A DNA stretch of 64,000 bases from Clusia tigrina (GCA_920105625.2 OV050030.1:421719240-421783239); one strand, 5' to 3'; shown: positions 36,055 to 50,224, counted from the first letter of the stretch. The notes: generated by a model not told the origin, from the letters alone. Made by a program: numbers and translations.

Positions 36055-37010
36055 AACTTCAATTAAGTCCTCACATTCATGAAATTATCTATTAGTTTAT
36101 ACAAGCTCATAATTCACTTGAGTCTTCAATTTAATAATATCTTTCATTTAATTTCTTGACTTAAGTAATTCAATTGCTGATATTGAGAAATTAAAATTTA
36201 AGTATTTAATTTCATATCTTCAATTAAATATATAAAATTCAGTAATTCAATTGCTGATATTCAGTAATGTTAAATCATTTTCTTGACTTCCGGAATTCAG
36301 TTGCTAACACTGAGAAATTGAAAAATAATTATTTAATTTCTTAAAATTATCAACTAAATTTCTTAAATTCAGTAATTCAATTGCTGATATTCAGTAATGC
36401 TAAGTCATCTCCTTGATTTCCGGAATTCAGTTGCTGATATTGGGAAATTAAAATTTAAGTATTTAATTTCATATCTTCAATTAAATCTCTTAAATCAGTA
36501 ATTCCATTGCGGATATTGAGAAATTTCAAAATCAAGTACTCCATTTCATAATAGCCTCAATTTAGTTCCTAAAAACTTCGTAATTAAATTGCTGATATTG
36601 AGAAAAAAAATTTAAGTATTTAATTTCATATCTTCAATTAAATATATAAAATTCAGTAATTCAATTGCTGATATTCAGTAATGTTAAATCATCTTCTTGA
36701 TTTCCGGGATTCAATTGCTAATATTCATTCAATTCAGAATTCAGTTGCTGATATTGGGAAATTAAAACTTAAGTATGCAATTTCATAATATATTCAATTT
36801 AATTTCTTAAATTAAGTAATTTAATTGTTGATATTCAGTAATGCTAAATCATCTTCTGGATTTCCGGAATTTAGTTGCTAGCACTGAGAAATTAAAAAAT
36901 AAATATTCAATTTCTTAAATTTATCAACTAAATTTCTTAAATTCATTAATTCAATTGCTGATAATCAGTAATGCCAAATCAGTTGTACAGCTTCTTGATT
37001 TCCGGAATTT
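36055..37010. repeat. Degenerate tandem repeat of about 130 bp
   Basis: The word TCAATTGCTGATATTCAGTAA and its variants (GTTGCTAACACTGAGAAATT) alternate with TTCTTGATTTCCGGAATTCAG and TTAAGTATTTAATTTCATA. Two related half units of about 51 and 79 bp make a higher-order period near 130 bp, with about seven copies. Confidence 0.8.
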
Positions 37011-37217
37011 AGTTACCGTACTTTACACTGAGTAAATATTTGCTGAAAGTTTCCAATGCCGTTCTGCGTAAATGAAGTCACAGTTTGCTGCCACTGAAAT
37101 TCCATGCAAGGAGTATGCAAATGCTCAAATTCTACCAAGTATTTTCCTGTCTCTCTTCTTTTCTTATTTTTATTTTAATTACACTTGTCGGTTGTTTCTA
37201 GTTGTTGGTGTTGTTGC

Positions 37218-37262
37218 TGATGTTTTTGTTGTTGTTGTTGTTGTTGTTGGTGTTGATGTTGT
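37218..37262. repeat. GTT microsatellite
   Basis: Run of GTT triplets with a few GTG changes. Confidence 0.9.
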
Positions 37263-37523
37263 GTTTGTTATTTGTGGCGTACGTAAATATTTGCATATAA
37301 GGAATAAAAGAAAAATTCTTACATTGTTGTCGGAGCAGCTACACAGGCACTGATTACCCGCTGTTTCCTTTGCCGTTGTGGTAACGTTTAAAATTCAAAT
37401 AGTACAACAACAGGCCCACACCTTCCCACACCAACACTTGGGCAACACACACCCAGTCAGCCTTACGCACTCATAGAGAATGGAAGCCGGCACACTTCCT
37501 ACCACGCGCGTGCATACACCGTG

Positions 37524-37552
37524 GGTGTGTGTGTGTGTGTGTGGGTGTGGAG
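37524..37552. repeat. GT microsatellite
   Basis: GGGTGTGTGTGTGTGTGTGT-type run. Confidence 0.9.
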
Positions 37553-38939
37553 ACGTCCTTATAAACTACTCTGCCAAAAACAAACAGCATTTTTAATTTG
37601 CATACATTAGTATGCGTATTTGTTTGCTAGTATGTGTTAATGTGCGTATTTGTCGCTGTTTATGGCTCTGTTTATGACACTGTCTCCTTGCCACATGAGA
37701 GCGGGGAGTGCCGCAGTTCGAATGAGCATGTGTGAGTGTGTGTGTTTTATCTCTTTGTGAATGATAATTTAATTAGCAACAGCCGCAATAGCAACAGCAA
37801 CAACATCGGCAACAACATGAACAACAACGCAGGAACACCAGCAGCATCCGATCTCGTGGAGTATTGCGGAAATTAGAATGGCGTAAGCCATTATTTGACA
37901 TTTTGTGGGTTTGACACATCTTTATTAAGTGTTGCTTTAGAAAAATGTTCGGCAATAAAGTTTTTAAATTACCATGCGGGTTTTATGGTCTGTTGTTTTT
38001 GTAACTAATTCACATACAATCACATACCCACACACACACACACACTCACACGCTCCCACTTAACGCTCCCTCTTACCGCAAATGTATCCCTTTCGACATG
38101 AACGAGCCAACTTGCAAATTATCTCCTTCTGTGAATTTCCTCTGTATTTGTGTTTGAAGTTCGCAACTAAATTTTTAGTTAACTTTATTTTAAATAGTTT
38201 ATGCGGGCTTCAGGGTCACTTTTCAGTTAGCATCAGAAACAGACCGATTGGCTGCCCTTTTAGGTATGAACAAAAAGTTAACATTGTTTCAGGGGATTAC
38301 AACAAAGCTACAACTATTATATCCAAGCATGGTGATTCTTAAGTAAAACTATTTATTTCAGCGTATGATATCTCCAGTTAATTATTCTAATCCCAGGCAT
38401 GTGTAGTTCCCATTCTTCTGTAGTGAATAGTTTGCTCACCAAACTAACTTTGGGCTCGACTCATACTCTGTGCTATCATGTTAAATGCTTGTTTCCTTTA
38501 CATAAGGACTAAAGTTGCACAAGTATCGTAGAAGTAGGACTAGTCAGAAGGTTATTTGTAGTTTTTGGCTAAGAGAAAATAAACTGCTTGTTTTCAGCAC
38601 TGGACAAGCAAAATTAAAGCAGGTAAAGCAGGAGCTACGACCTTGAAACTAAACTCAACAAACCACATGCTTCGACTAAGTTCGTCCTAAGGACTTTAAG
38701 GTTCGTATTGAAGTTTAATCAGAGTTCCTTTTGAAGTGGCAAACACTTTCCCAACAAGACACAAGTTGAACAGACAAAGTTTACGGAAAGAGGCCAGATT
38801 TGTGGAAGAACATTAATTGTATTATATATCATGATAACTCTAAGCCCACTTATTAACATTTGTGTGAAAATTTTTAATCGAATGAAAGTGTCAGAAGCTC
38901 GTTACTCGTCAAATGTAGACCCTTGGGGTATTTTTGTAC

Positions 38940-39120
38940 AGGTTTAGGTTTAGGTTGGAGTGGCAGCAGAAAGCACACTCAGGCACATGTGATGATCCAT
39001 TGTGATACCACCGACTAAGTCGAGTATAGTTACCGCTCAGGCGGTGAGCGCCTAAGCAGCGCCTTGTATAACCCAAATCTATATTACCACCTCGTGGAGG
39101 ATATTTTGCCTCCGCTGAAG
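38940..39120 (-). mobile_element. Non-LTR retrotransposon 3' UTR fragment
   Basis: On the minus strand it contains CGGTGGTATCACAATGGATC and ends with CTGCCACTCCAACCTAAACC and TAAACC. The same words close the plus-strand element at 33.4-33.47 kb. No coding part is kept. Confidence 0.55.
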
Positions 39121-40372
39121 CCATAAAAACAAACCTTGTAGCAGGAACTGAAGGCTCTGAGAGTAGTTTGTATTAGATATGCTTCCACACCTCCATTGTA
39201 CAACTAAAATGCATGCAGTGTTGTAATTTTTATACAAAGCCACATAAATTTGTACACCCAAATCAATATTTTGTCGAGCATTTCGCGGTAAAAATAGGGG
39301 AAGAATAAGATTTGGTACTCTCTGCCAAATTGCCGGGGACGTGATTCCACTCCAAAGAGATGCAAGATATTTTCTCATACACATATTTTTGGTGTGACAG
39401 TTTTCTAAGCTCTCTTTCAAGGCCATTGAAAACGTTAACTCAAATCAAGTTCTCCAGTAAGGACCAACTTGAACGCAAATGTCCACTATCAGCGGCAAAG
39501 TACAAAATAAGTGCACATTTTCCGGCATATTTTCTTCATTTTCATATCCCAAATAACGATATAATTTCATTTGCGTAAATCAATATTGGTTTTTGGGCAG
39601 CTTTGAGACATCGAAACCGAACCGCAGCCTGAAAGACAGAAAAGGCAAAATAAATCACCAAATAGGATTGACTCCTCGATTACTTCAATTTGGGGTAGAA
39701 TGCGCCGAGCTCGAACAAGAAGGAAGAACACTGCAACCGCAAATTTGCCAAACAAATACAAATTGGATTTGGGTTCAGGCACAAAAAAAATTGCGAACAT
39801 TGTGTGGACTGTTTCCAATTATTTTAAAGCATGCCATGCCCACCAAATAAAAAGAAACACAGAAAATATATACATAAAAACCAAATGAAACATAAAACAC
39901 AAACACACAGAAAAAAATGAAGCAATGGGAAAAAAATTGTACTGCCTCCTTCCGTTGAGCCATAAATACGGACACCAAAAAAATACGCAAGCGAAACTGG
40001 CAACCAGCACCGGACGAGAAAAAAGAAATTCATTTTCGTACAAATTGCGGATTATTTAACCATAAAGACGGGTAACTCTCGTAGCGAATTTGCATTTTTA
40101 AGCAGACGGTTGACCTTTTATTTCTGGAAAGCCACAGTGCTGCTCATGTTGCCATGTTGAGTCGTTATCCTGTTGCCATGCTAACCGTTAAGTGGGGATA
40201 CTTTCATATTGGAAAATACTTAACAATTTATTGTCATTTTTCCGGACCGTTTTGCACCTTAATTTCTGCCACTCTGCTTTCATCTCGCTTCCTTACTATT
40301 TGCTACATATTTATTTCCATTTCCATTTGCATTTAAGATTAAGTTTTTTCTTTTTCTTTTGCCTCTTTGCAG

Positions 40373-40591
40373 CCTGACTTGACCGCTCAGAAGAAACGCA
40401 AACGCCTTCGATTGCGGATTGGAAAGTTCTCGGCTGAGAAGGGTCACACGAGCACCACTTTGGGACTGGTCGAGGGTAATTCCACAAACACCGTTAATAC
40501 GGTGGAAGACACCGAATTCAGCAGCAGTAATGTGGATACCAAAAGTCGTGCCGGCATCGAAGTCACCACCGTACTTAGTAACACCGAAGAG
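40373..40591 (+). CDS. 5-HT1B: 5-HT1B serotonin receptor, exon C (ICL3)
   Basis: The exon codes for 73 residues, all in the third intracellular loop. A basic block (KKRKRLRLRIGKFS) is followed by LVEGNSTNTVNTVEDTEFSS and SNVDTKSRAGIE, an island I recognise from Drosophila 5-HT1B. It is rich in Ser and Thr, so phosphorylation is plausible. The acceptor is pyrimidine-rich (TTGCCTCTTTGCAG), the donor is GAG|GTGAGT, and both ends are phase 0. Skipping it would keep the frame and shorten the loop by 73 residues. Confidence 0.94.
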
Positions 40592-41369
40592 GTGAGTCCT
40601 CACATGCAATTGTGCGTAAACATTTCAATGTGTATTTGGGTGTGTGCGTGTGTGTTTAGGATTTAGTTGTTAGTGTGTGTATTTGCTCAGATAAAACTTT
40701 CAATTTACCTTAATTGGTATAATTCTGGCAATTTATAATGTATGAACTTCGACTTAGGAATTCAAAAAGGTCGTCTCTCTGCTGGCCGCTTCTTTACTTG
40801 AGCCGTTTTTAACAAATATTAGTAATGCATACACGTGTTCTTAAAATATCCTTATTAAAAAGGAACCAAAAGTTTGGACTTTGAGTTCACAGAGATTATC
40901 CTCAAGGATTTCCATAAAGCCAATGTACGTATCCTCTAACAAAGAGTAATGGTAGACCCTAAAAGTATGCTAATTCGTTGTAATGTGGTGTACTCCAAGT
41001 TCTGTGAACACAGCGTTGTAACCACCTCACATAAAATCTGAGCAGACTTGCAGTGCGCAACACTCTGGACTGTGGTTAGATTGCGGAGATAGTAGTTTAG
41101 AGCCAGAAATATATATTAGTAGAAATATACCAATGCACTCACCACGGAAGCAGGGAAGCATGTTGCGGTACACTTGCCAAATCCAATAACAGGTTCACTC
41201 TATAGCTGGTGAACTAAGTGTGTTTCTATAAATGGCCACATAAGTTAATCCACAGTCTAATTAAGGCCTTATGGTTCCACTCAGCTTGTAATTGGTGAAT
41301 GAAAAGTCCAATTCCACATTCATGACTAAACACGAATAGATGTTACATTCAAATTGCATGTACTGCTCC

Positions 41370-43255
41370 TCTCCCATTTTATAGTACGACTTCTACTTCC
41401 ACTCATACTCCGTCAGCAATTCCAACTGCAACCCTTGCTGATTAGTACTCAAAGTCTAGCTGCGACTCCAACTCCAGGTCATACTGCTATTCAAACTCCA
41501 GCTCTAAGTACAACTGCAACTGCAACTCTGACTCCGACTACAACTACAAACTGTAACTGTGTCTCCAACTTCAGCTACAACTACAACTGCAACTCAGACT
41601 CCAACTCCAAATACAGCTCCTACTGCGACTCCTAACACTAAATGTGTATAGTACGACATCTACTCCAGCTCTTAATCCGAATAAAATTCCGACCCAACTT
41701 TAACTCCAAGAACGCCACAAACTTACGAATCCGACTAAGACTCCAATCACAACTCCAGCTCTGACTCCAACTCCAATTATGACTGCTACTCAGGCTCAAT
41801 CTCAAACAGCAGCTGGAACTCATACTCAAACTACTCCTCGGAATCTAGCTCCGACCCCATTTACTGCTCAAACTACTACTCAAACTCCAGCTCCGACCTT
41901 AACTATCCGACTCCATTTCCTGTTCAAACCACCATTCAAACTCCAGCTCTGACTTTAACTGGAACTCCAACTATGACTCCAAGTAAGACACCAACTCCAA
42001 CTCTTGATCAAAATCTAGCGCCGACTCTATTTCCTGCTCAAACTACTACTCAAAATCGAGCTCCGACTTTAACTTCAATCCTTGCGGAAACTACGACTCA
42101 AACTCGAGCTGCGACTCCTGCTTCTGCTCAAACTACGATTCAAAATTCAGCTCCAGGTACAACTCCAACTACGACAATGACTAAAACTGTAACTGTGCCT
42201 CCAATTCATCTCCGACTCAGTCTCCAACTACAAATACAGCTCCTACTCCGACTCCTACCACGAAATTTGTATAGTCTTCTCCAGCTCTTAATCCGGCTAA
42301 TATTCCGACGCCAACTTTGACTCCAAGAACGCCACAAACTTACGAATCCAACTATGACTCCAATCACAACTCCAGCTCTGACTCCAACTCCAATTATCAC
42401 TGCAACTCAGACTCAAACGCAAAAACCAGCTTGAGCTCATACTCAAACTACAACTTAAACTCTAGCGCCGACTCCATTTCCTGCTCAAACTCCAGCTACG
42501 ACTTTAACTTGAACCCTTGCTCAAGCTACGACTCAAACTCGAGTTCTGACTCCAACTCCTGCTCAAACTACGACTTAAACTGCAGCTTAAACTTTAACTG
42601 GAACTCCAACTATGACTCCAAGTAAGACAGCAACTTCAACTCTTGTTCAAAGTCTAGCGCCGACTACATTTCCTGCTCAAACTATTAGTCAAAATCGAGC
42701 TCCGACTTTAACTTCAATCCTTGCTCAAGCTACGACTTAAACTCGAGCTCCGATTCCATTTCCTGCTCATATCACCTTTCAAACTCCAGCTCTGACTTTA
42801 ACTGGAACTCCAACTATGACTCCAAGTAAGACACCAACTTCAACTCTTGATCAAAATCTAGCGCCGACTCTATTTCCTGCTCAAACTACTACTCAAAATC
42901 GAGCTCCGACTTTAACTTCAATCCTTGCTCAAGATACGACTTAAACTCGAGCTCCGACTCCAGCTTCTGCTCAAACTACGATTCAAACTCCAGGTCTGAC
43001 TTTAACTGGAACTTCAACAAAGACTCCAAGTGGGACATCAACTCCAACCTTTTATCAAAGTCTAGCGCCGACTCCATTTCCTGCTCAAACTACTACTCAA
43101 ACTCTAGCTCCGACTTTAACTTCAATCCTTGCGGAAACTACGACTCAAACTCGAGCTCCGACTCCAGCTTCTGCTCAAACTACTACTCAAAATCCAGCTC
43201 CGACTTTAACTGGAACTCCAACTATGACTCCAACTACAACTACAAGACCAACTAC
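41370..43255. repeat. ACTCCA/GCTCCGACT hexamer-based array
   Basis: 1.9 kb built from six-base words (ACTCCA, ACTCAA, GCTCCG, ACTTTA). Larger blocks also recur, for example TCTAGCGCCGACT, ATTTCCTGCTCAAACTACT and ATGACTCCAAGTAAGACA at about 42.0, 42.6 and 42.83 kb. Because the words are two codons long, several frames stay open in pieces (for example 41973-42320 and 42317-42625), but none is continuous through the array. Confidence 0.93.
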
Positions 43256-44466
43256 CGGAGACTTCAACTCAGTCTCAGTTTTGTGATGTTTTGCGCATGC
43301 AAATTTTGTTGTGATAACTCGAGAATGTTAGTTCCACAGTTAACTGCTGGCAAAATACAATTGTCTACAATTCTAATTATTACAAAATTATTTTTCGTAT
43401 CGTATAACACACTATAATTGTGGATCCTGAAAATATGCAATTATGGGTTTCAACTAAAGTTGCGAATATTATCTTCGATTTAACACAACTTTAGGGATCA
43501 TAGCTTATATATTAATACGGCTTTACAGAAAGTTGCAAAATATCCAAACTTGCCTGCGCGCTTCTTTTTTTTATTTGTGTGCAAACGGTTCCACGGGGAT
43601 TATAGCACCACCTTTGGCATCCTTATTTATTTGGTTTATTTTGAAGCCTTGCTAACCAGCATCACAACCTCCCCCATGAAGGATAGCTACGTACAACGAA
43701 TAAATAAACGGAAAAACTGCTAACAAAACATTTGAAATTCCAAGCATGAACTAATACGAACAATATGTATAAAGTTTGCCACTTTTTGGTGAGGGTTTTT
43801 TATATATTTATTTATTTATTGACATGTCGACACTTGTGCTCGTAACTCCGGGGACCCAAACGCCCACACACGTGCAGAATGGCTCCTATTAATAGCACAC
43901 ATGCAGGTCAATGCACATGGCTGCGCACTATAAACGAAATTGCAACAACTTTGAATACTTTAAAAATAAATAAAATGGAAAATAAATCTATAAAATTTAT
44001 TAAGAAATGTGTCAACTGCAATCGTTACGAGCAACGCTGTCAACAATACGGTTACTTTTCAATAAAGAAAATTTGTTAGTTTCAATTGTTAAATTGTTTT
44101 GTGGTTTCGTTTGTTGGTTTGGTTTCGTACACAATTATGGAATTATCCCGAGACTATGAACAAATAAGAACTGATCATTCATTCTAGTTAAATGGCAGAG
44201 CAGCAGCAATTGCTTGCTGTGCAGCTCAACACTAGCCAACGAGACCAAATGCCCCTGCAGAGAAAATGACTTGTTCAGAGGCGAGGGCAATTGAGTGAGT
44301 ACACAACTGATGCCTATTCAGCCATTAACAGTCCTTATTTATTCTACTTTGCAATAAAGCGAACTGGTGAATTTAATGGTGCTGTGTGTTGGACGATGTC
44401 AATTGATACGCCCTTGGAAAAGTATGCAACTGGTTTGAAAATAGTACATTATGAACTAGTTGACGG

Positions 44467-46474
44467 AGGACCAAAATGAGAAGTTGCTTAAATTGTTTAG
44501 GACTAAAATGAGAACCAGTTGAAATTGAGTAAGCAACAAAATGAGAACTAGTTTAAATTGAATAATTAAACTAGTTGAAATTGAATAAGGACCAAAATGA
44601 GAACTAGCTTAAATTCAATAGAGAACAAAATGAGAACTCGTTGAAATAGAAAAAGGACCAAAATGAAAACTAGTTGAAATTGAATAAGGAACAAAATGAA
44701 AACTAGTTAAAATTTAATAAGGAACAAAATGAGAACTCGTTGAAATTGAATAAGGACTATAATGAGAACTAGCTTAAATTGAATAAGGACTTAAATGATA
44801 CCTAGTTGAAATTAAATAAGAACCAAAATGAGAACTAGCTTAAATTCAATAGAGAACAAAATGAGAACTCGTTGAAATAGAATAAGGAACAAAATGAGCG
44901 CTCCTTGAAATAGAATAAGGACTAAAATTAGAACTACTTGAAATTGAATAAGGACTTAAATGAGAAGTAGTTGAAATTGAATAAGGAACAAAATGAGAAC
45001 TAGTTGAAATTGAATAAGGAACAATATGAAAACTAGTTGAAATTGAATATGGACTAAAATGAGAACTAGTTGAAATTGAATAAGGACTAAAATGAAAACT
45101 AGATGAAATAGAATAAGGACCAAAATGAGAAGTAGTTGTAATTGAAAAAGGAACAAAATGAGAACTCGTTGAAATAGAATAAGGACCAAAATGAGAAATA
45201 GTTGAAATTGAATAAGGAATGAAATGAGAACTAGTTGAAATTGAATAAGGACTAAAATGAGAACTAGTTGAAATTAAATAAGGACTTAAATAAGAAGTAG
45301 TTGAATTTAAATAAGGACCAAAATGAGAACTAGCTAAAATTCAAGAGAGAACAAAATGAGAACTCGTTGAAATAGAATAACGACCAAAATGAAAACTAGT
45401 TGAAATTGAATAAGGACTAAAATTAAAAATAGTTGATATTGAATAAGGAACAAAATGAGAGCTCGTGGAAATAGAATAAGGACTTAAATGAGAACTAGTT
45501 GAAATTGAATAAGGACTTAAATGAGAACTAGCTGAAATTGAATAAGGACCAAAATGAGAACTAGTTGAAATTGAATAAGGACCAACATGAGAACCAGTTG
45601 AAATTGAATAAGGAACAAATTGAAAACTAGTTGAAATTGAATAAGAACTTAAATGAGAACTAGTTGAAATTGAATAAGGACCAACATGAGAACCAGTTGA
45701 AATTGAATAAGGACCAAAATGAGAACTTTTTGAAATTTAGCAAGGACATAAATGAGAACTAGTTGAAATTGAATAAGGAGCAAAATGAGAACCAGTTGAA
45801 ATTGAATAAGGAACAAAATGAGAACTCGTTGAAATTGAATAAGAACTTAAATGAGAACTAGTTGAAATTGAATAAGGACCAAAATGAGAACTAGTTGAAA
45901 TTGAATAAGGAGCAAAATGAAAATTAGTTGAAATAGAATAAGGACCAAAATGAGAACTAGTTGAAATTGAATAAGGACTAAAATTAAAAATAGTTGATAT
46001 TGAATAAGGAACAAAATGAGAGCTTGTGTAAATAGAATAAGGACTTAAATGAGAACTAGTTGAAATTGAATAAGGACTTAAATGAGAACTAGTTGAAATT
46101 GAATAAGGACCAAAATGAGAACTAGTTGAAATTGAATAAGGACCAACATGAGAACCAGTTGAAATTGAATAAGGAACAAATTGAAAACTAGTTGAAATTG
46201 AATAAGAACTTAAATGAGAACTAGTTGAAATTGAATAAGGACTTAAATGAGAACTAGTTGAAATTGAATAAGGAATATAATGAGAACTAGTTGAAATTGA
46301 ATATGGAACAAAATGAGAACTAGTTGAAATTGAATAAGGAACAAAATGAGAACTCGTTGAAATTGAATAAGGACTATAATGAGAACTAGTTGAAATTGAA
46401 TATGGAACAAAATGAGAACTAGCTTAAATTGAATAAGGGCTAAAATGAGAACTACCGTGAATTGAAAGACTTGT
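44467..46474. repeat. 33 bp minisatellite, about 60 copies
   Basis: The unit is GAGAACTAGTTGAAATTGAA followed by TAAGGAACAAAAT. Common variants are ACAAAAT, CCAAAAT, CTAAAAT or CTTAAAT at the end, and CTCGTTG or CTAGCTT for CTAGTTG. The edges are more diverged than the centre, which is usual for arrays that grow by unequal exchange. Longer sub-blocks also recur: about 45456-45660 resembles 46003-46220. Confidence 0.97.
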
Positions 46475-47207
46475 AACTAGTTTGGGTACAGTTATGACGG
46501 ATCTATTTCGAGACAGGAATGGAATAAAACTTATATCGTAAACAGACTCCCTGCACTTTACTTAATGTTGTTCTTACCCGCTTTACGTTGTTTATGCGGT
46601 CAAAAGTAAAACTCAATTAACGTCCTTGTCATTGTTGCCTAAATGTTCGGCACCCAATACTCTTCTTCATCAGGAATATTTTCTCGCCATTCAAAATTAA
46701 AGTTAATAATTGACACTTAACAATTCACCTGTATAAAAAACTCATATCAGCCTGACTGAGGAACTGTACCATGAATCCTCAGTCAATTAGACTAAAACTG
46801 AGCTAACTGCCAAATATTTATTTAATGAAACAGTTTAACTGAACAAAATGATTATGGACAACCCCTAAACTACGATGGAGTTGAGCTCTCCGGTAAACTC
46901 GAATGCTGTTTTTCCAATTTATTGTTTCCAATTAAACGAAGAAAGACAAGAAGACAACACACATTATCTAGGTTTATGCAGCCACGCCTCGGTTTATGAT
47001 GAGATATTCAGTAAGGACATATCATATCTCACTCTTCACATGATGTTCAGCCTTCAACGGAACGTCTTTCATACTAAAAAATGTGCATAACGAAATATCC
47101 TTCGGATTGCAGGCTACAGTATTCTTGAGCACAACAACTTTGGCTACCTACCACCATAACTCTTACTTTGGAAGTAATACCCAACTATTATTTCTCGTCA
47201 GGCATAG

Positions 47208-47362
47208 ATAGATATATTTAAGGGTGTTATACACTGCGACCTGAAAGATCTATGGTGATGCCCCTATTTATTTGAAAGAGGAGGATAGTCTCCTATAAAT
47301 TTTCTGTCAGGTTAATTTCCGATAGGAATTCATATATTTTGGAGGAATCAAGATGGGTCACT
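47208..47362 (-). mobile_element. LINE 3' end, second copy of the 28.6 kb family
   Basis: AAGGGTGTTATAC, GATGCCCCTATTTATTTGAA, AGGAATTCATATATTTT and GAGGAATCAAGATG are shared in order with 28585-28676. Relative to that copy, this one carries extra segments, one between AGGGTGTTATAC and GATGCCCC and one before AGGAATTC. Confidence 0.75.
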
Positions 47363-50224
47363 CGTCAGGCATAACACCAACTATTTTGTGGCGTTAGTTT
47401 CAAAATTCCACTGCAGGGATACACCCAAACACATACTTCTAGGCCCATAGTTGACAGGCACGTATGAATCTCCTGCTGGCACGCACCCTCACACACACAC
47501 ACGTAAACAATATTTGCTTTCTTCAGTTTTCATTTGTGTGTGGCGTTCCTCTGTGCAGTTTAGTTCGACAGGATTCGTTACAGTTTCTCTGCATTGCGTT
47601 GCGGTGCTCTGCAGATTGGGGCAAGGCTTGTTGATTTATCGAAATTAAAATATTTATATGTAGTCTTATATTGGTCTGTGCCATGAGACCGTTAGTGAAA
47701 CCCCTGCAATGTTATCCCTTAGCAAGGGAGTGGCGGAAGGTGTTTTCAAAGCAAATATTTCAGACCTATGTTTGCTAAATGCTGTGGCCAGAAAAGTAGA
47801 ATTTGTTTGGGGATTTCAGCAGCAGCTTCCTTGAATATTTCAAATATTTATTTTGTTTCATTTTTGTGTGTCTTTTCTCTTTCACCATTCTCATATTTAT
47901 TTTTTATATTATTTTTTGTTTTAATTTTTGTTTCATATTCTTTGCTGTTATCTTCTTATCTATTTACTTTTTTTGTCTACCTTAAGTCAACTCAAACATT
48001 GCATTCGACTCCTTTCTGGAAGTTTCCTTTATTGTCTTTGTTTTCGTTTGGTATCCTTAAATATTTACTTTGTTTTGACGTGGCGTGCTGCAACGCTGAC
48101 GCGTTTTCATCCTTTCGCAACTGAACCTATGTAAACCTCGCAGTATTACCATAAACGAGCACATTAGACTAATTCTGCGCTGGGCTGCTGCCTCTGCGCA
48201 AATACCAACGCAATTTATATATTTATTTATCTATTTTATGGCTTCGGTTTCTTCCGCCTTCTATTATCCTTTCGTTTTTTTATAGGTTCACTTGAATAAT
48301 TATCAAAGTAGAAGGCAATCTCGCCTAATATGATTTTATGGGATGATTTTTTTTATGGTATGATTTGGCCAGAATAGAATAACAATAAAAACTTGAAGCA
48401 TAAAAAATATTGAACGACCCACAAACGCTGAAATTAAGGCCGCAATAAAATACGCTGGAGTGGGTGACTTTTATAAGTAGCGTACCCGTTTCGCAGTTAA
48501 CTGCTGCGGCAATAGGTTAGCTTCAACGGTAGGAAGGGAAAGTGAGCGGAAAAAGGAGCAGGGAGAGTGAGTTGTGGGCTTCAAATAAATGTGACGCTTT
48601 TAGCGAAGAACAAAAATTGCGAGCAGGACTCAGAGAGTAAACTAAAATTCCACGAGGAGTGGAACAATTCAGCCCGATTTTGAATACCAATTCTTGGGTA
48701 TTTTGATCTTTCTATTTTCCATTAATTTAAAGGCAATAAGGAAGTATTCCCTGAATGTCTTTACTATAAGTCGGAGGGATAGTAAATAGTATCCTGAAGC
48801 GGATGAATGTTGCATTCAATACCATTTATTCAAATGGTATGGAATTCAACCAGAATAAGGCACAGAATAAGGGAAACATAAACGGGTTTTGAATCTAAAA
48901 ATCACAGAAAGAGGCTTCACAATTTTGTGTGACAACAATAAGCTCGAGAAGGATACCTTTGAAGACTTTATTACAACTCCATTCTGTATTCCTCTTAGTA
49001 AGCTTCGTAATTTTCTGTTGGCTTTTAATACTCGGTATCCCTGCTGTGTTCCCTATTCGTCCTTTGAATGATGAAACAGTCAAGTGTCACAACTAGTTAT
49101 AAGCAAACTTATTAACAACAAACTTATCAACAATATTCCTCCACAGCTGTTCTAAATAAATTCATAGACTTGCTTCAAAGTTGTTTCCAAACAATTTCGC
49201 CTGCAGGAAAATCACATCGAATCTATGCAAATGAAGAATGAAACTGCTTGGCTCTTGATTTATTTGTGTATAAATCTTACCTGGCCTTCGTTCGTTTACC
49301 GCAGGACATTTAACCTTTCTCGGCAACGCCCAAAAAATCCGCGCACGGTTTGTTTATTATCCTGAAACGAAGTAAATATTTACATTATTTTCTTTTTTTC
49401 CTACGAATTTATGTTTGATAATTTATGCGAAGAGTGTGCGCGGGGGTGTTGAGGTCTTAATGCAATTTGGTTGATTTGCGTTCGGCCAGCACTGATTTAA
49501 AATGCTAATTTTAAGCATATGCGCCTCGTAGGCTAATTTTCGAGGAAACATTGTTGGAGAAATTCCTGAAATGTCGAAACAGCGAACTGAATATTTCATT
49601 GGATCAAGATGAGCAGCGAAATTAACGAGAATATCAAAGGAAATATGTAAATGAAAATTGTGTAACATTATAATAAGCCCAGATATATAATGAGTCCCTA
49701 CTTCGCTAACCGCAGTTCACCTTCCAATTCAACGCTTTTTGTTGGTGATAGGAGTAGATTTTATTTGAGTTTAGTTTCAAATCTAAAATGAAAAGTTGCA
49801 AAGTGTGGCAGGAAAAGCGCTTAAAGAAATATGTGGCAGAGATCTAAGATGTTCCAGTTACCATTTTGCGCTTTTTAAACCAACACATCAAAGCAATTCC
49901 AAGCATTCTACACCATAATATTGAAAATCCCGCGCTTTTAACTAGAATTTAAAGCCTAAATATAAAAGATCCACTGTAAAGCAACTAAGAAGCGAAATTT
50001 CTAATTGAAAATAGTTTCGTAAAAGAGGACCCGGTTGCTGAATACCTTAGAAAGCATCACTTCTTCGAAAATTAATAAAGAAAGAAAAATTAATATCTTC
50101 GAAGAGAAAAGACATTCATATTCTGATTGGTATACGATCCTAAGAAGACTACCCTTACTTCTAGTAAGCCGCAGAAGCCCACAAACGCACTAGAATGATC
50201 AGGGTCAAAGTCTCTTCACTTAAC

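Larger units (their letters stand above)
22226..40372 (+). other. 18.1 kb intron between exons B and C
   Basis: GTGAGT donor at 22226 and TTTGCAG acceptor at 40372; both flanking exons are phase 0. The recognisable content is non-coding: microsatellites, several LINE 3' ends, tandem arrays and the LTR-like block with heat-shock-element half sites. Between the listed features (for example 22870-23850, 25230-27620, 29150-31460, 35240-36050 and 39130-40370) I see only unremarkable AT-rich sequence and short open frames with no family resemblance. Confidence 0.93.

Noticed and set aside
47768..48124. 118-codon hydrophobic frame
   Set aside because: T-rich low-complexity DNA gives Phe/Leu/Ser. 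No helix pattern of a known family and no gene context.
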